64,000 bases of DNA from Comamonadaceae bacterium PBBC1 (GTDB taxonomy: Bacteria > Pseudomonadota > Gammaproteobacteria > Burkholderiales > Burkholderiaceae_C), in NCBI GenBank assembly GCA_002256145.1, contig NKIP01000013.1, positions 51,211 to 115,210 on the forward strand. Reading direction: 5' to 3'. A program made the translations under genes and the position numbers. This document shows, piece after piece, positions 10,001 through 18,213 of the stretch (its first letter is position 1; every line of letters begins with the position of its first letter). The notes beneath the pieces were generated by a model. It was given only the letters and a program-made list of their open reading frames with translations. It was not told where the DNA came from and made no database searches.

Positions 10001-10803
10001 GCCATCCCGTCAGCCCCAACCGGCCCGGTTGCCGCTGCGAGGCCGTCAGCGCTTTGGGGGTGGCCGACATCGACTGGTCCGCGCCCTGGTTGGCCGACTG
10101 GCGGCCAGTGGGGCAGGCCATTGCCCAGCGCGTGGTGGCCGGGCTGCCCCAGCCCCAAGCCCTGAGCGAGGCTGGCTTGGCCCCTGTGGCTTTTGTGCCG
10201 CAAGCCGATTTGCCCGAGGGGCAAGCTTACGAAGACTTCATCTTGGCCCGGGGCCAGGTGCCCACCCGCGAAGGCTTGCACGACTTTTTCAACGCCTTGT
10301 GCTGGATGCACTTTCCGCAGGCCAAGCGCCAGCTCAACCGGCTGCAAGGCGCAGAAATCGCCCGCGCGGGCGTGGGGCAGGTGCGGGGCGCGGTGCGCGA
10401 TGCGGCCACGGTGTTTGATGAAAACGCCTGGCTGATCCAGCCCTCAGACGCGCTGTGGCAAGCCCTGACCACCCACCAATGGCGCGAAGCCTTGGTGACG
10501 CGGCGCGATGAATGGCACCACACCCGGCTGTGGACCTTTGGCCATGCCGCACTCGAAAAAATGGTGCAACCCTACAAATCCATCACGGTGCATTTGTGGC
10601 GTGTGCCAGGCGAGGTGCCACACGACCAAATCGACGATTGGTTGGCCCATGACCTGACGGCCGACAAACTGGCCCTCAAGCCCTTCAGCCCCTTGCCGAT
10701 TTTGGGCGTACCGGGTTGGTGGCCAGACAATGCAGACCCGGGTTTTTACGAAGACCGCAGCGTGTTTCGTCCGCGCCGGGTCAAACGCTCAGCACCCGCC
10801 TGA
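9979..10803 (+). CDS. DUF3025 family protein of unknown function
   Basis: About 274 residues if the GTG at 9979, inside the pyrC 3' end, is used. Conserved-looking stretches are [18 protein letters not shown] near residue 97, [18 protein letters not shown] near residue 175, and a C-terminal [16 protein letters not shown] followed by FYED and VFRPRR. This pattern matches DUF3025 proteins. No signal peptide or membrane helix is apparent. The overlap with pyrC suggests translational coupling, and such pairs are common in Burkholderiales. The function is unknown; the exact start is uncertain because no ATG lies near the N-terminus. Confidence 0.75.
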   Translation: MAHGEPLSHPVSPNRPGCRCEAVSALGVADIDWSAPWLADWRPVGQAIAQRVVAGLPQPQALSEAGLAPVAFVPQADLPEGQAYEDFILARGQVPTREGLHDFFNALCWMHFPQAKRQLNRLQGAEIARAGVGQVRGAVRDAATVFDENAWLIQPSDALWQALTTHQWREALVTRRDEWHHTRLWTFGHAALEKMVQPYKSITVHLWRVPGEVPHDQIDDWLAHDLTADKLALKPFSPLPILGVPGWWPDNADPGFYEDRSVFRPRRVKRSAPA

Positions 10804-10838
10804 AAAACCGTACGCCAATCCGGAAATCACCGGGTCAT

Positions 10839-10865
10839 CTTGATTTTGGGCAACAAGCCCCTAAT
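10839..10865 (+). promoter_or_regulatory. Predicted RpoH (sigma-32) promoter of htpX
   Basis: CTTGAT at 10839-10844 matches five of six bases of the heat-shock -35 CTTGAA. After a 13-nt spacer comes CCCCTAAT (10858-10865), which matches the heat-shock -10 CCCCATNT in the four Cs and overall six of eight positions. Transcription would begin near 10872, about 40 nt before the htpX ATG. HtpX is a known heat-shock protease in E. coli, so the promoter type agrees with the gene. Confidence 0.7.
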
Positions 10866-10913
10866 ATTCGCCACAACGTGCCCGCGTCTTTCGGGTTGAA
10901 AGAGAAACCTTCC

Positions 10914-11780
10914 ATGAAACGTATTTTTCTGTTTGTCTTGACCAACATTGCCGTGGTGGTGGTGTTGGGCCTCGTCGCCAGTTTGTTGGGCGTGAACAAA
11001 TTTTTGACCTCCAACGGTCTGAACTTGGGTGCTTTGCTCGGCTTTGCACTGATCATGGGCTTTGGTGGCGCCATCATTTCTTTGCTCATGAGCAAGTGGA
11101 TCGCCAAGATGTCCTCGGGCGTGAAGCTCATTGACCAACCGGCCAACGCCGACGAAGCCTGGATTGTGGACACCGTGCGCAAGTTGGCCGACAAAGCCGG
11201 CATCGGCATGCCCGAAGTGGGCGTTTTTGAAGGCGACCCCAACGCCTTTGCCACCGGCGCTTTCCGTGACTCGGCTTTGGTGGCCGTGTCCACCGGCTTG
11301 TTGCAAAACATGACCCACGAAGAAATCGAAGCCGTGCTGGCCCATGAAGTGGCGCACATTGCCAACGGTGACATGGTCACCATGGCGCTGATTCAAGGTG
11401 TGATGAACACCTTTGTGGTGTTCATTTCGCGTGTGGTGGGTTATGCCGTGGACAGCTTCCTGCGCAAAAACGACGAAGAAAGCACAGGCCCCGGCATGGG
11501 CTATTTCATCACCACCATCGTGATGGACATCTTGCTGGGCTTTGTCGCCGCCATCATCGTGGCCTGGTTCAGCCGCCAGCGTGAGTTCCGCGCAGACGCC
11601 GGTGCTGCCCAATTGATGGGCCGCAAGCAGCCCATGATCAACGCTTTGGCCCGTTTGGGTGGCGTGCACACCGCCGAGTTGCCCAAGAGCATGGCCGCCA
11701 TGGGCATCGCCGGTGGCATCGGTCAGCTGTTCAGCACCCACCCACCGATTGAAGAGCGCATAGCTGCCCTCCAAAACTGA
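10914..11780 (+). CDS. htpX: Membrane zinc metalloprotease HtpX
   Basis: 288 residues. Two N-terminal hydrophobic segments (about 4-26 and 38-59) precede the M48 protease domain with HEVAH (His144, Glu145, His148) and the third ligand region REFRAD (Glu224). A further membrane region lies at about 197-219. It degrades misfolded inner-membrane proteins together with FtsH. ATG 10914 starts the canonical [11 protein letters not shown]. An upstream RpoH-like promoter fits heat induction. Two short pieces of REP-like sequence begin right after the stop. Confidence 0.95.
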   Translation: MKRIFLFVLTNIAVVVVLGLVASLLGVNKFLTSNGLNLGALLGFALIMGFGGAIISLLMSKWIAKMSSGVKLIDQPANADEAWIVDTVRKLADKAGIGMPEVGVFEGDPNAFATGAFRDSALVAVSTGLLQNMTHEEIEAVLAHEVAHIANGDMVTMALIQGVMNTFVVFISRVVGYAVDSFLRKNDEESTGPGMGYFITTIVMDILLGFVAAIIVAWFSRQREFRADAGAAQLMGRKQPMINALARLGGVHTAELPKSMAAMGIAGGIGQLFSTHPPIEERIAALQN

Positions 11781-11781
11781 T

Positions 11782-11948
11782 TCGCCCGCCCTGCTGGCGA
11801 TGGCGACGCTTGTTCACCTGCACGGGTTGATCGCTTGCAGGGCAACTTCCTACAAAGGCAGCAATGGTCAAAAGTAGGAGCCAGCCCTGCTGGCGATGAT
11901 GACGCTTGTTCACCTGCACGGGTTAATCCCTTGCAGGGCAATACTTAC
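11782..11948. repeat. REP-like palindrome cluster between htpX and the nucleotidase gene
   Basis: Four units: a degenerate GCTGGCGATGG unit (about 11782-11802), a reverse unit of the GCTTGC/GCAAGC type (11829-11853), a full GCCAGC-CCT-GCTGGC unit (11874-11899) and a degenerate reverse unit (11925-11948). The linker beginning GACGCTTGTTCACCTG occurs twice about 97 nt apart, so a composite unit was tandemly duplicated. The last unit overlaps the TAA stop of the minus-strand nucleotidase gene. Confidence 0.75.
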
Positions 11949-12844
11949 TCAGGGTTGGACACACCTGATGCGACATGGCCAGACGGCACATGTCGGGCGG
12001 CCGATTCGATGTGGCCGGTTTGGTCGTCAAAAAAGAAATCAGGCTCGAATTCACGCAAAAATTCGCCCTTGGGCAAGCCGCCCAAAAACATGGCCTCGTC
12101 CACCTCAATGTTCCAATTCATCAGCGTGCGGATGGCGCGTTCGTGGGCCGGAGCGCTGCGGGCGGTGACCAAGGCGGTGCGGATGCGCATGTGGGGTGTG
12201 CCCTCTTGTTGCAGTCGTTGCAATGCGGCCAGCAAAGGCTTGAAGGGGCCGGCCAGCAGGGGTTGTTCGGCTTTGTCGCGTTCGTGCGCCTGAAAAGCCG
12301 TCAGACCTTCCGACTGAAACACCCGTTCGGCCTCGTCCGAAAACAACACCGCATCGCCATCAAATGCGATGCGCACCTCGTTCGGGTGAGATTCCGAGGC
12401 CAGCGCCGAGTGGGGGTAGACCTGCGCTGCGGGCACTCCAGCCCCCAAGGCGGCACGCACATCGGACAAATGCGTGGACAAAAACAAGTTGGCGTTGAGC
12501 GGCCTGAGGTAGCGCCAAGGCGGCTGTCCCCGGGTGAAGCTGCCGCGCTGAATGGTCAGGCCGTAGTGCTGCGCCGAGCGGAACACCCGCATGCCCGAGA
12601 CCGGGTCGTTGCGTGAGAGGATGACCACCTCGACCCGCTGCGCATCGGCGTCGTTGAAGGCCAACAACTTGCGCACCAAAGAAAACGCCACGCCCGGTTT
12701 GGCCGGCGCTTCCAGACGTTGCAGCTGCAATTGCATGTAAGCGCGGTCGTCGCCTTGCTCAAACACCCGGTTTTCTTCTTCAAAGTCAAACAAGGCCCGC
12801 GATGAAATCGCCACGACCAATTGGCCTTCCAGTGAGATGGGCAT
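11945..12844 (-). CDS. Cytosolic 5'-nucleotidase family protein
   Basis: 299 residues. The sequence matches the bacterial 5'-nucleotidase family related to vertebrate NT5C1: an N-terminal VAISSRALFDFEEENRVFE, a region VVILSRNDPVSGMRVFRSA near residue 75, and a downstream FDGDAVLFSDEAERVF near residue 160 that resembles the DxDxV phosphatase motif. It probably dephosphorylates nucleoside monophosphates in the cytoplasm. It is convergent with htpX; its stop codon lies within a REP unit. It stands just downstream of the DUF3299 gene on the same strand, but a functional link is not apparent. Confidence 0.82.
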   Translation of the reverse strand: MPISLEGQLVVAISSRALFDFEEENRVFEQGDDRAYMQLQLQRLEAPAKPGVAFSLVRKLLAFNDADAQRVEVVILSRNDPVSGMRVFRSAQHYGLTIQRGSFTRGQPPWRYLRPLNANLFLSTHLSDVRAALGAGVPAAQVYPHSALASESHPNEVRIAFDGDAVLFSDEAERVFQSEGLTAFQAHERDKAEQPLLAGPFKPLLAALQRLQQEGTPHMRIRTALVTARSAPAHERAIRTLMNWNIEVDEAMFLGGLPKGEFLREFEPDFFFDDQTGHIESAARHVPSGHVASGVSNPE

Positions 12845-12893
12845 TGTGATCTCCGGTGCAGTTGAAATGGTGAAGCGCCTTGTCGATGCAGGC

Positions 12894-13517
12894 TTATTTT
12901 TTCTCGGAATAGGGTGTCACCAATTTGGCGTCGATGCGGTAACTGGCCACCCCCATGTGCGAGTCGGTTTTGGTGGCGCTCAGAGTGCCGGTCACCCACA
13001 CGGTGTCCATGCTGCGAAAGCGCTTAACGGCTTGGTCAAGCTTGACGTGCACGATCTGGTTGGCGGGCGGTGGTGGCGAGTGCACGCAGGCCCCAAAGTA
13101 AGGCACCAGCAAAAATTCCTTGAGGCCTTCAGGCAAGTCTTCCAGGGGCACCAGGTAGCCGGGCAGGCGCACGTTTTGCCCCAGGATCAAGGGGTTGATG
13201 GGGGCGTTGTCCCACATCTGGCGCATTTTTTTCAGGGCTTCATCGGCCTTGGGGTCGTTGTCTTTCAGGCTTTGCAGGTTCAAGGCCTTGAGGTCTTTGT
13301 AAGGGTCCCAGCCTGTGGGAATGAGCTGCTCCCAGCCAATGGTTCGGGTGGGACCGGGGGTGCTGGCCCCTTCAGGGGGCGTACCCGCCGACAAAGACGG
13401 TTGCACTTGGGGCACGGTCTCTCGTGCGGTTTCGCGCACACTTTGCGCGAAGGCGGATCCGGCCAGCAGCAGACTTGCCAGCAGCGCGGTGTTTTGAATC
13501 AGCAAGGTTTTGTTCAT
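12894..13517 (-). CDS. DUF3299 exported protein
   Basis: 207 residues from ATG 13517, which gives a proper Sec signal peptide (MNKTLLIQNTALLASLLLAG, cleavage near SAFAQ). A longer reading into 13589 is translated REP sequence and is rejected. The mature part has the DUF3299 core: GWEQLIPTGWDP, then LPGYLVPLE, and LVPYFGACVHSPPPPANQIV with a conserved Cys-His pair. The function is unknown. In other proteobacteria this family accompanies an ABC permease/ATPase pair and a DUF2796 receptor in zinc-regulated clusters (from memory). Here the permease and ATPase are upstream on the same strand, separated by the repeat array. Confidence 0.82.
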   Translation of the reverse strand: MNKTLLIQNTALLASLLLAGSAFAQSVRETARETVPQVQPSLSAGTPPEGASTPGPTRTIGWEQLIPTGWDPYKDLKALNLQSLKDNDPKADEALKKMRQMWDNAPINPLILGQNVRLPGYLVPLEDLPEGLKEFLLVPYFGACVHSPPPPANQIVHVKLDQAVKRFRSMDTVWVTGTLSATKTDSHMGVASYRIDAKLVTPYSEKK

Positions 13518-13545
13518 ATGGACTCCCATGTCCCCACTGTAAGCC

Positions 13546-13875
13546 AGATTGCTTGCAGGGCAAGCGCCTACAAAGGCAGCAACGGTCAAGAGTTTTTATA
13601 GGAGCCAGCCCTGCTGGCGATGGCGCCGGTGGTGGGGATGCGAAGGTTCATCGCTTGCAGGGCAAGCGCCTACAAACGCAGCAACGGTCAACGGTTTTTT
13701 GTAGGAGCCAGCCCTGCTGGCGATGGTGCCGGTGGTGGGGATGCGAAGGTTCATCGCTTGCAGGGCAAGCGCCTACAAACGCAGCAACGGTCAACGGTTT
13801 TTTGTAGGAGCCAGCCCTGCTGGCGATGGCGACGGTTGCTAGGTTGCGTCGGTAGATCGCTTGCAGGGCATGCTC
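13546..13875. repeat. Tandem REP (BIME-like) array, period 102-103 bp
   Basis: Three full units plus part of a fourth. Each unit has a reverse palindrome with arms GCTTGC/GCAAGC (starts at 13551, 13653, 13756, 13859), a linker containing GCAACGGTCAA, a T-rich spacer, and then a forward palindrome with arms GCCAGC/GCTGGC (about 13597, 13700, 13803). Units two and three are almost identical, indicating recent duplication. The array fills the gap between the ABC permease gene and the DUF3299 gene, so it lies within the presumed operon. Confidence 0.88.
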
Positions 13876-13900
13876 TTTCAACACGCGGGACTTTCCTCGC

Positions 13901-15193
13901 TCAAACCCGTGGTGACAAGCCATCGGCCAAAGACAGGCGGTAGGCCCGCCAGGCCGGCCCCAGGCTGGCCAGCAAACCGGCCAGCAACACACCACCGGTC
14001 AAAGCCAGTTGTGTGGGCAAAGGCGCAGCCAGTTGCAAGCGGATGCCCAGCGACTGCTGCAGCCAGGGCGTGGCCAGGGCCATGCCTGCGTAGGCCAGCA
14101 GTACACCCAACACAACCCCGGCGCAGGTGACCCACACCCCCTCTAAAGTGAGCAGGCCCAGCACATGGCGCGGTCCTGCGCCCACTGCGCGCAGCACGGC
14201 CAGTTCACGGCGGCGCTCGTTCAGGCCCGCCAGCACCACCGCCATGAGCGAGACCACACTCACCAAAGCCACCAAGGCCGACACCGCCAGCAAGGCGTTT
14301 TCGCCCAGGCCCAGCACCGACCACAGCTCACCCAGCGCCACACCGGGCATCACGCCCATCAGCGCTTCGGCTTCGTAAAAGTTCACAAAGCGCTGCACAT
14401 TGAACACCGCTGCCCGACTTTTCAGGCCCACCAAGGCGGCGGTGACTTCTTCGGGCTGCAGCTTGAATTTACGCGCCTGATCGGCCGGGATGTGTCCGCC
14501 CGGCATGGGGGTGCCCGCCACCCAGCCCAGGTGCAGGGCTTCCAGAGCTTGCAGGCTCACATGCACCGTACGATCCACCGGGGTGCCTGTGGGGGCCAAA
14601 ATGCCGACCACCTTGAAGGGCTTGTCGGCGTGTTCATCGGCCGCATCACCGTCGTGGTCATGGTCATCGTGCAGGCCATGGCCCAGCGTGATGCTTTGGC
14701 CCAGGCCGTAACCCATCTTGCGGGCCACTTCGGCCCCGATCACCGCCTCGTACAAACCGTCCAGCGTGTCGGCAAATACCGCGCCTTGTTGCAAAACCAG
14801 CGGTTGTTTGTCGCCATAGGCAAAGTGCTGAAAGTAAGCGGGTGTGGTGCCCAGCACCGGAAAGCCCCGGTGCGAGTCACCCAAACTCAAGGGCACCACC
14901 CAGGACACCGAGCGGTGCTGGGCCAGCTTGTTCACGCTGTCCATGCTCATGCTTTGCGGCACGCTGCCAATGTGGAACACCGAAAACAGCATGAGCTGCA
15001 CCGGGCTGCTGCGGGCGCCCACGATCAAGTCGACCCCGCTGACCGATTGCGAAAAACTGCTGCGGATGTCGTGGCGCAAACGCTCCAGTGTCCAGAGCAA
15101 GGCGGTGGCCAGGGCCAGTGACACGACCACCCAGACTAGAGTGCTGCGGCGGTTCCACGCGCTTTGCCGGGCGATGTTGAGCAGGCTGTTCAT
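13901..15193 (-). CDS. FtsX/MacB-type ABC transporter permease with histidine-rich loop
   Basis: 430 residues from ATG 15193. One N-terminal helix (about 18-34) is followed by a large periplasmic domain and three C-terminal helices in an FtsX-like domain (about 310-425, including ERRRELAVLRAVGA). The periplasmic part has a metal-binding-like stretch at 172-188 (His172, 175, 178, 180 and 188 among Asp and Gly). The ATG overlaps the stop of the ATPase gene by 4 nt (ATGA), so the two proteins surely form one complex. MacB/Lol-type permeases do mechanotransmission or extraction rather than channel transport. The His-rich loop and DUF3299 neighbour suggest zinc or another metal, which is inference. 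Confidence 0.85.
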   Translation of the reverse strand: MNSLLNIARQSAWNRRSTLVWVVVSLALATALLWTLERLRHDIRSSFSQSVSGVDLIVGARSSPVQLMLFSVFHIGSVPQSMSMDSVNKLAQHRSVSWVVPLSLGDSHRGFPVLGTTPAYFQHFAYGDKQPLVLQQGAVFADTLDGLYEAVIGAEVARKMGYGLGQSITLGHGLHDDHDHDGDAADEHADKPFKVVGILAPTGTPVDRTVHVSLQALEALHLGWVAGTPMPGGHIPADQARKFKLQPEEVTAALVGLKSRAAVFNVQRFVNFYEAEALMGVMPGVALGELWSVLGLGENALLAVSALVALVSVVSLMAVVLAGLNERRRELAVLRAVGAGPRHVLGLLTLEGVWVTCAGVVLGVLLAYAGMALATPWLQQSLGIRLQLAAPLPTQLALTGGVLLAGLLASLGPAWRAYRLSLADGLSPRV

Positions 15194-15879
15194 GCGCTCA
15201 CCCCCACTTGCTGCAAGGCGGGCAATGACCATTGCACATCAAAGCGCACCGCCTGCTGCTCGTCGTGGCTCACGCACACCAAAGTGCTGCCCGCATCGCG
15301 TGTCGCTTGCAGCAACAAGTCCATGAAGCCCTGGCGCAAGGCGGCGTCGAGCGCCGAAGTGGGCTCGTCGGCCAGGATCAATTCGGGCTGGCCCATCAGG
15401 GCGCGGGCAGCGGCCACACGCTGCTGCTGGCCCACCGACAAGGCGTCGGCGCGGCGGCTCCACAGGGCCTCGGGCAGGGCCATGCGCTGCAACCAGCTTT
15501 GGGCCGTGGCCTCGGGGCCACCGCTGGCTTGGCAGCGAGAACGCCGCAGCTTGGAAAAGCGGCAAGGCAGGGTCACGTTGTCCAGCACGCTTAAGAACGG
15601 CAGCAAGTTGAACTGCTGAAACACCACGCCCACATGGTCGGCCCGAAAGGCGTCGCGCTGGCCCGCTTTCAAGGCAGCCCAGTCTTGCCCGAGCAAAGAC
15701 ACACGACCCTGTTGGGGTGTCAATACACCGGCCAGCAGCCCGAGCAAGGTGCTTTTGCCACAGCCGCTGGGGCCATGCAAAAAAACGGTTTGTCCGGTAC
15801 TGACTTGCAAGCGCCCCAGTGTCAGGGTGTCTTGGCCCCCTGGGGTCCATGCATAGCGCAATGGCTCGATGTCGATCAC
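15190..15879 (-). CDS. ABC transporter ATP-binding protein (LolD/MacB type)
   Basis: 229 residues from GTG 15879, which has a GGGAG ribosome-binding site 6 nt upstream; an ATG at 15906 would add nine residues. Walker A is GPSGCGKST, the Q-loop is VFQQFNLLPF, and Walker B is [12 protein letters not shown]. The signature reads LSVGQQQR, with Val in place of the usual Gly, and the switch His is in CVSHDEQ. It partners the permease that starts in its stop codon. The substrate is unknown; the gene set suggests a metal-related or lipoprotein-related system. Confidence 0.87.
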   Translation of the reverse strand: MIDIEPLRYAWTPGGQDTLTLGRLQVSTGQTVFLHGPSGCGKSTLLGLLAGVLTPQQGRVSLLGQDWAALKAGQRDAFRADHVGVVFQQFNLLPFLSVLDNVTLPCRFSKLRRSRCQASGGPEATAQSWLQRMALPEALWSRRADALSVGQQQRVAAARALMGQPELILADEPTSALDAALRQGFMDLLLQATRDAGSTLVCVSHDEQQAVRFDVQWSLPALQQVGVSA

Positions 15880-15915
15880 AACACTCTCCCTGTGTAGAGG
15901 CGGCAATATACCCCC

Positions 15916-16866
15916 TCAGTGGGATGTGGGGACCTTTCTCCGGCTTTCTCGGCGGGCAATCCACACAGTGGCCCCCAGGATGACCAAGGCCCCTGCCCAA
16001 GTCCACTGGCTGGGCACGTCGCCAAACACCAGCCAGCCCAGCAACGAGGCCCACACCAGGTCCAAAAAGCGCAGCGACTGGGTGGCCGAAATGTCGGCCA
16101 AACCAAAGGCCCGTGTGAGGCAGTAATGGGCCAGCGTGCCCAAGACCCCGGTGGCGGCAAAGCCGATCCACTGCATGAGCGTGGGCGCTTGCCAGTTGGG
16201 CAAGGCCATGGGCAGGCTCAAAACCGTGACGGTCAGCGCTTGCCACAGCACAATGACCCCCGCTTTTTCGTAGCGGGTCAGGGCCTTGGTGATCAAAAAG
16301 GACGCGGCAAACACCGGTGAAGAGGCCAGCATGACCAAGTTGAACCAACCACCTTCGCCCGACATTTTGGGCAAAACCACCACCAGCACCCCGGCAAAAC
16401 CCACGATGGCGGCGATCCAGCGGTCTTTGCGCATGGGTTCACCCAAAAACCAAGCGGCCCCGATCATGATGAAAATCGGCCCGGTAAAACCAATGGCCGT
16501 CATGTCGGCCAAAGGAATCTTGGGCAGAGCGGTGAACCACAAAATCAGGCCCAGGGTGTGCACGCCGCCACGCCAGAACTGGCCCACCATGTTGACCGGC
16601 ATGTAAGCCCGCCAACCGTCACGCCAGACCCAGGGCAAGATGAACAACAGGCCAAACAGGTAGCGCAAGAACTGTGACTGGTACACGTCCAGGTGCAGCG
16701 TCAAGTCCCGGGCAATGGCGTTCAAAAAAGAAAACAGCAAGCCGCCCAACACCATCCAGACCATGCCCTGCACCGCCACAGGCCAGGCGGCAAACATGCG
16801 CAGGCCGCGCTGGTGCACATGAGCGCAGCGCTGGAGCCAAGACAGGGCAGGTTTAGGCGGCGTCAT
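15916..16866 (-). CDS. EamA/DMT-superfamily permease
   Basis: 316 residues with about ten hydrophobic segments in two EamA halves (about 33-162 and 178-303). The first half carries FLRYLFGLLFILPWVW and the second ITKALTRYEKAG. It probably exports or exchanges a small metabolite across the inner membrane; substrates cannot be predicted in this family. It ends 36 nt before the GTG of the ABC ATPase gene and may be the first gene of that minus-strand operon. Confidence 0.85.
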   Translation of the reverse strand: MTPPKPALSWLQRCAHVHQRGLRMFAAWPVAVQGMVWMVLGGLLFSFLNAIARDLTLHLDVYQSQFLRYLFGLLFILPWVWRDGWRAYMPVNMVGQFWRGGVHTLGLILWFTALPKIPLADMTAIGFTGPIFIMIGAAWFLGEPMRKDRWIAAIVGFAGVLVVVLPKMSGEGGWFNLVMLASSPVFAASFLITKALTRYEKAGVIVLWQALTVTVLSLPMALPNWQAPTLMQWIGFAATGVLGTLAHYCLTRAFGLADISATQSLRFLDLVWASLLGWLVFGDVPSQWTWAGALVILGATVWIARRESRRKVPTSH

Positions 16867-16965
16867 GCCGAATTCGTTTGCAAAAGGTCAATCACAACAT
16901 CATCTTAAGGCCCGCTTTGTGTGGCGAGGGTCGCTTGCGTTACGTGGCGCAGCGGCTGCCCGCGC

Positions 16966-18204
16966 TCACTTGACCCATTGGTTCAGTTGCATGATGGGCA
17001 TGAGCACGGCCAGCACAATCAGCATGACCACGCCCCCCATGGTCACGATGAGCAAGGGCTCCAGCACCGTGGCCAGGGCCATGGCGCGGCGCTGCACTTC
17101 GCTGGATAGCTGCTGCGCCGCCCTTTGCAGCATCAAGGGCAGTTGCCCGGTTTGTTCGCCCAGCCGTGCAAACATCGACAGCAAGCCCGGAAACCGGGCG
17201 TTTTGCGCCAAGGCGGTGCCCAGGGGCGCACCTTCGCGCACGCGCACCAAGGCTTCCAGGGCGTCGGCCCGAAGGGCCTGATTGGACAAGGTGTCGGCCG
17301 CTGCTTGCAGCGCTTTGAGAATGGGCACGCCTGCGGCGGTGAGCATGGCCAGGGTGGAGGCAAAGCGGGCGCTGTTGTAGCCCCGGGCCAGTCGCCCGAT
17401 CAAGGGCAGTCGCAGCCAGGCGGCGTCAAAGCGCAGGCGCAAGGCCTCTTGGCGCATGGCCAAACGAAAGGCCACCCCGGCGCAGACCAGCACCAGCAGC
17501 ATCAGCCAGCCCCAATGGCGCACCAAATCGCTCAGGGCCAGCATGGCCACCGTCAGGCCGGGCAGTTGGCGTTGGGTGCCGGCAAACACCCCGGCCACTT
17601 GGGGCACCACCGAGGTCACCAAAAACACCACGATGGCCAAGGCCACCAAGCTCACGATGGCGGGGTACAACGAGGCCGACAACAGTTTGGAGCGCAGCAC
17701 CTGCTGGTCTTCCAGGTCGGCGGCCAGTTGGTGCAGCACATCGGACAGGTGCCCGCTTTGTTCGCCTGCGGCGATCACGGCGCGGTCGATGGCGGGAAAT
17801 TCCTTGGGAAATTGCGCCAAAGCCCGGCCCAAGGTGCTGCCCGAGTTGACCTCGGCCCGGATGGCTGCCATCAACTGGCCTTGTTTGTCGTGGTCGGCTT
17901 CTTCGGCCAGGGCCGACAAGGCCCGTTCGATGGGCAGGCCGCTGCCCACCAGGCTAGCCAGTTGGCGCGTCCACACGGCGCGTTGGCTGCTGCTGAACAC
18001 CCGGCCTGGGCCGATCGGTCTTTGCCACCAGGGCAAGGCGGCATCCGCATCACTCCCGCTGCCCGAGGCGATGGCCTCGACCATCAAGGGCACCAGCGAC
18101 TGCGCTCGCAGTTGGGTGCGTGCGGTTTTCAGGCTGTCGGCCTCCAGGGTGCCTTTGCGCGTGCTGCCATTGGTTTGCAGGGCTTCAAAACGGTAAGCGG
18201 GCAT
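16966..18204 (-). CDS. gspF: Type II secretion inner-membrane platform protein GspF
   Basis: 412 residues, standard length. It opens MPAYRFEALQTNGSTRKGTLEADS, the usual GspF/PilC start, and contains two T2SSF repeats (about 75-195 and 278-400), each ending in membrane helices; LGEQTGQLPLMLQRAA is conserved in the second. It forms the inner-membrane platform that couples the GspE ATPase to pseudopilus assembly. It is the last gene of the gsp operon, separated from gspE by a MipA-like gene. Confidence 0.95.
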   Translation of the reverse strand: MPAYRFEALQTNGSTRKGTLEADSLKTARTQLRAQSLVPLMVEAIASGSGSDADAALPWWQRPIGPGRVFSSSQRAVWTRQLASLVGSGLPIERALSALAEEADHDKQGQLMAAIRAEVNSGSTLGRALAQFPKEFPAIDRAVIAAGEQSGHLSDVLHQLAADLEDQQVLRSKLLSASLYPAIVSLVALAIVVFLVTSVVPQVAGVFAGTQRQLPGLTVAMLALSDLVRHWGWLMLLVLVCAGVAFRLAMRQEALRLRFDAAWLRLPLIGRLARGYNSARFASTLAMLTAAGVPILKALQAAADTLSNQALRADALEALVRVREGAPLGTALAQNARFPGLLSMFARLGEQTGQLPLMLQRAAQQLSSEVQRRAMALATVLEPLLIVTMGGVVMLIVLAVLMPIMQLNQWVK

Positions 18205-18213
18205 GTCGTGTTC

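Noticed and set aside
13518..13589. Upstream extension of the DUF3299 protein (MTVAAFVGACPAS)
   Set aside because: It is translated REP sequence; the same peptide arises wherever the repeat is translated.
13546..13875. CRISPR array
   Set aside because: The units are 102-103 bp, nearly identical throughout, palindromic and without variable spacers; they match dispersed REP units elsewhere.
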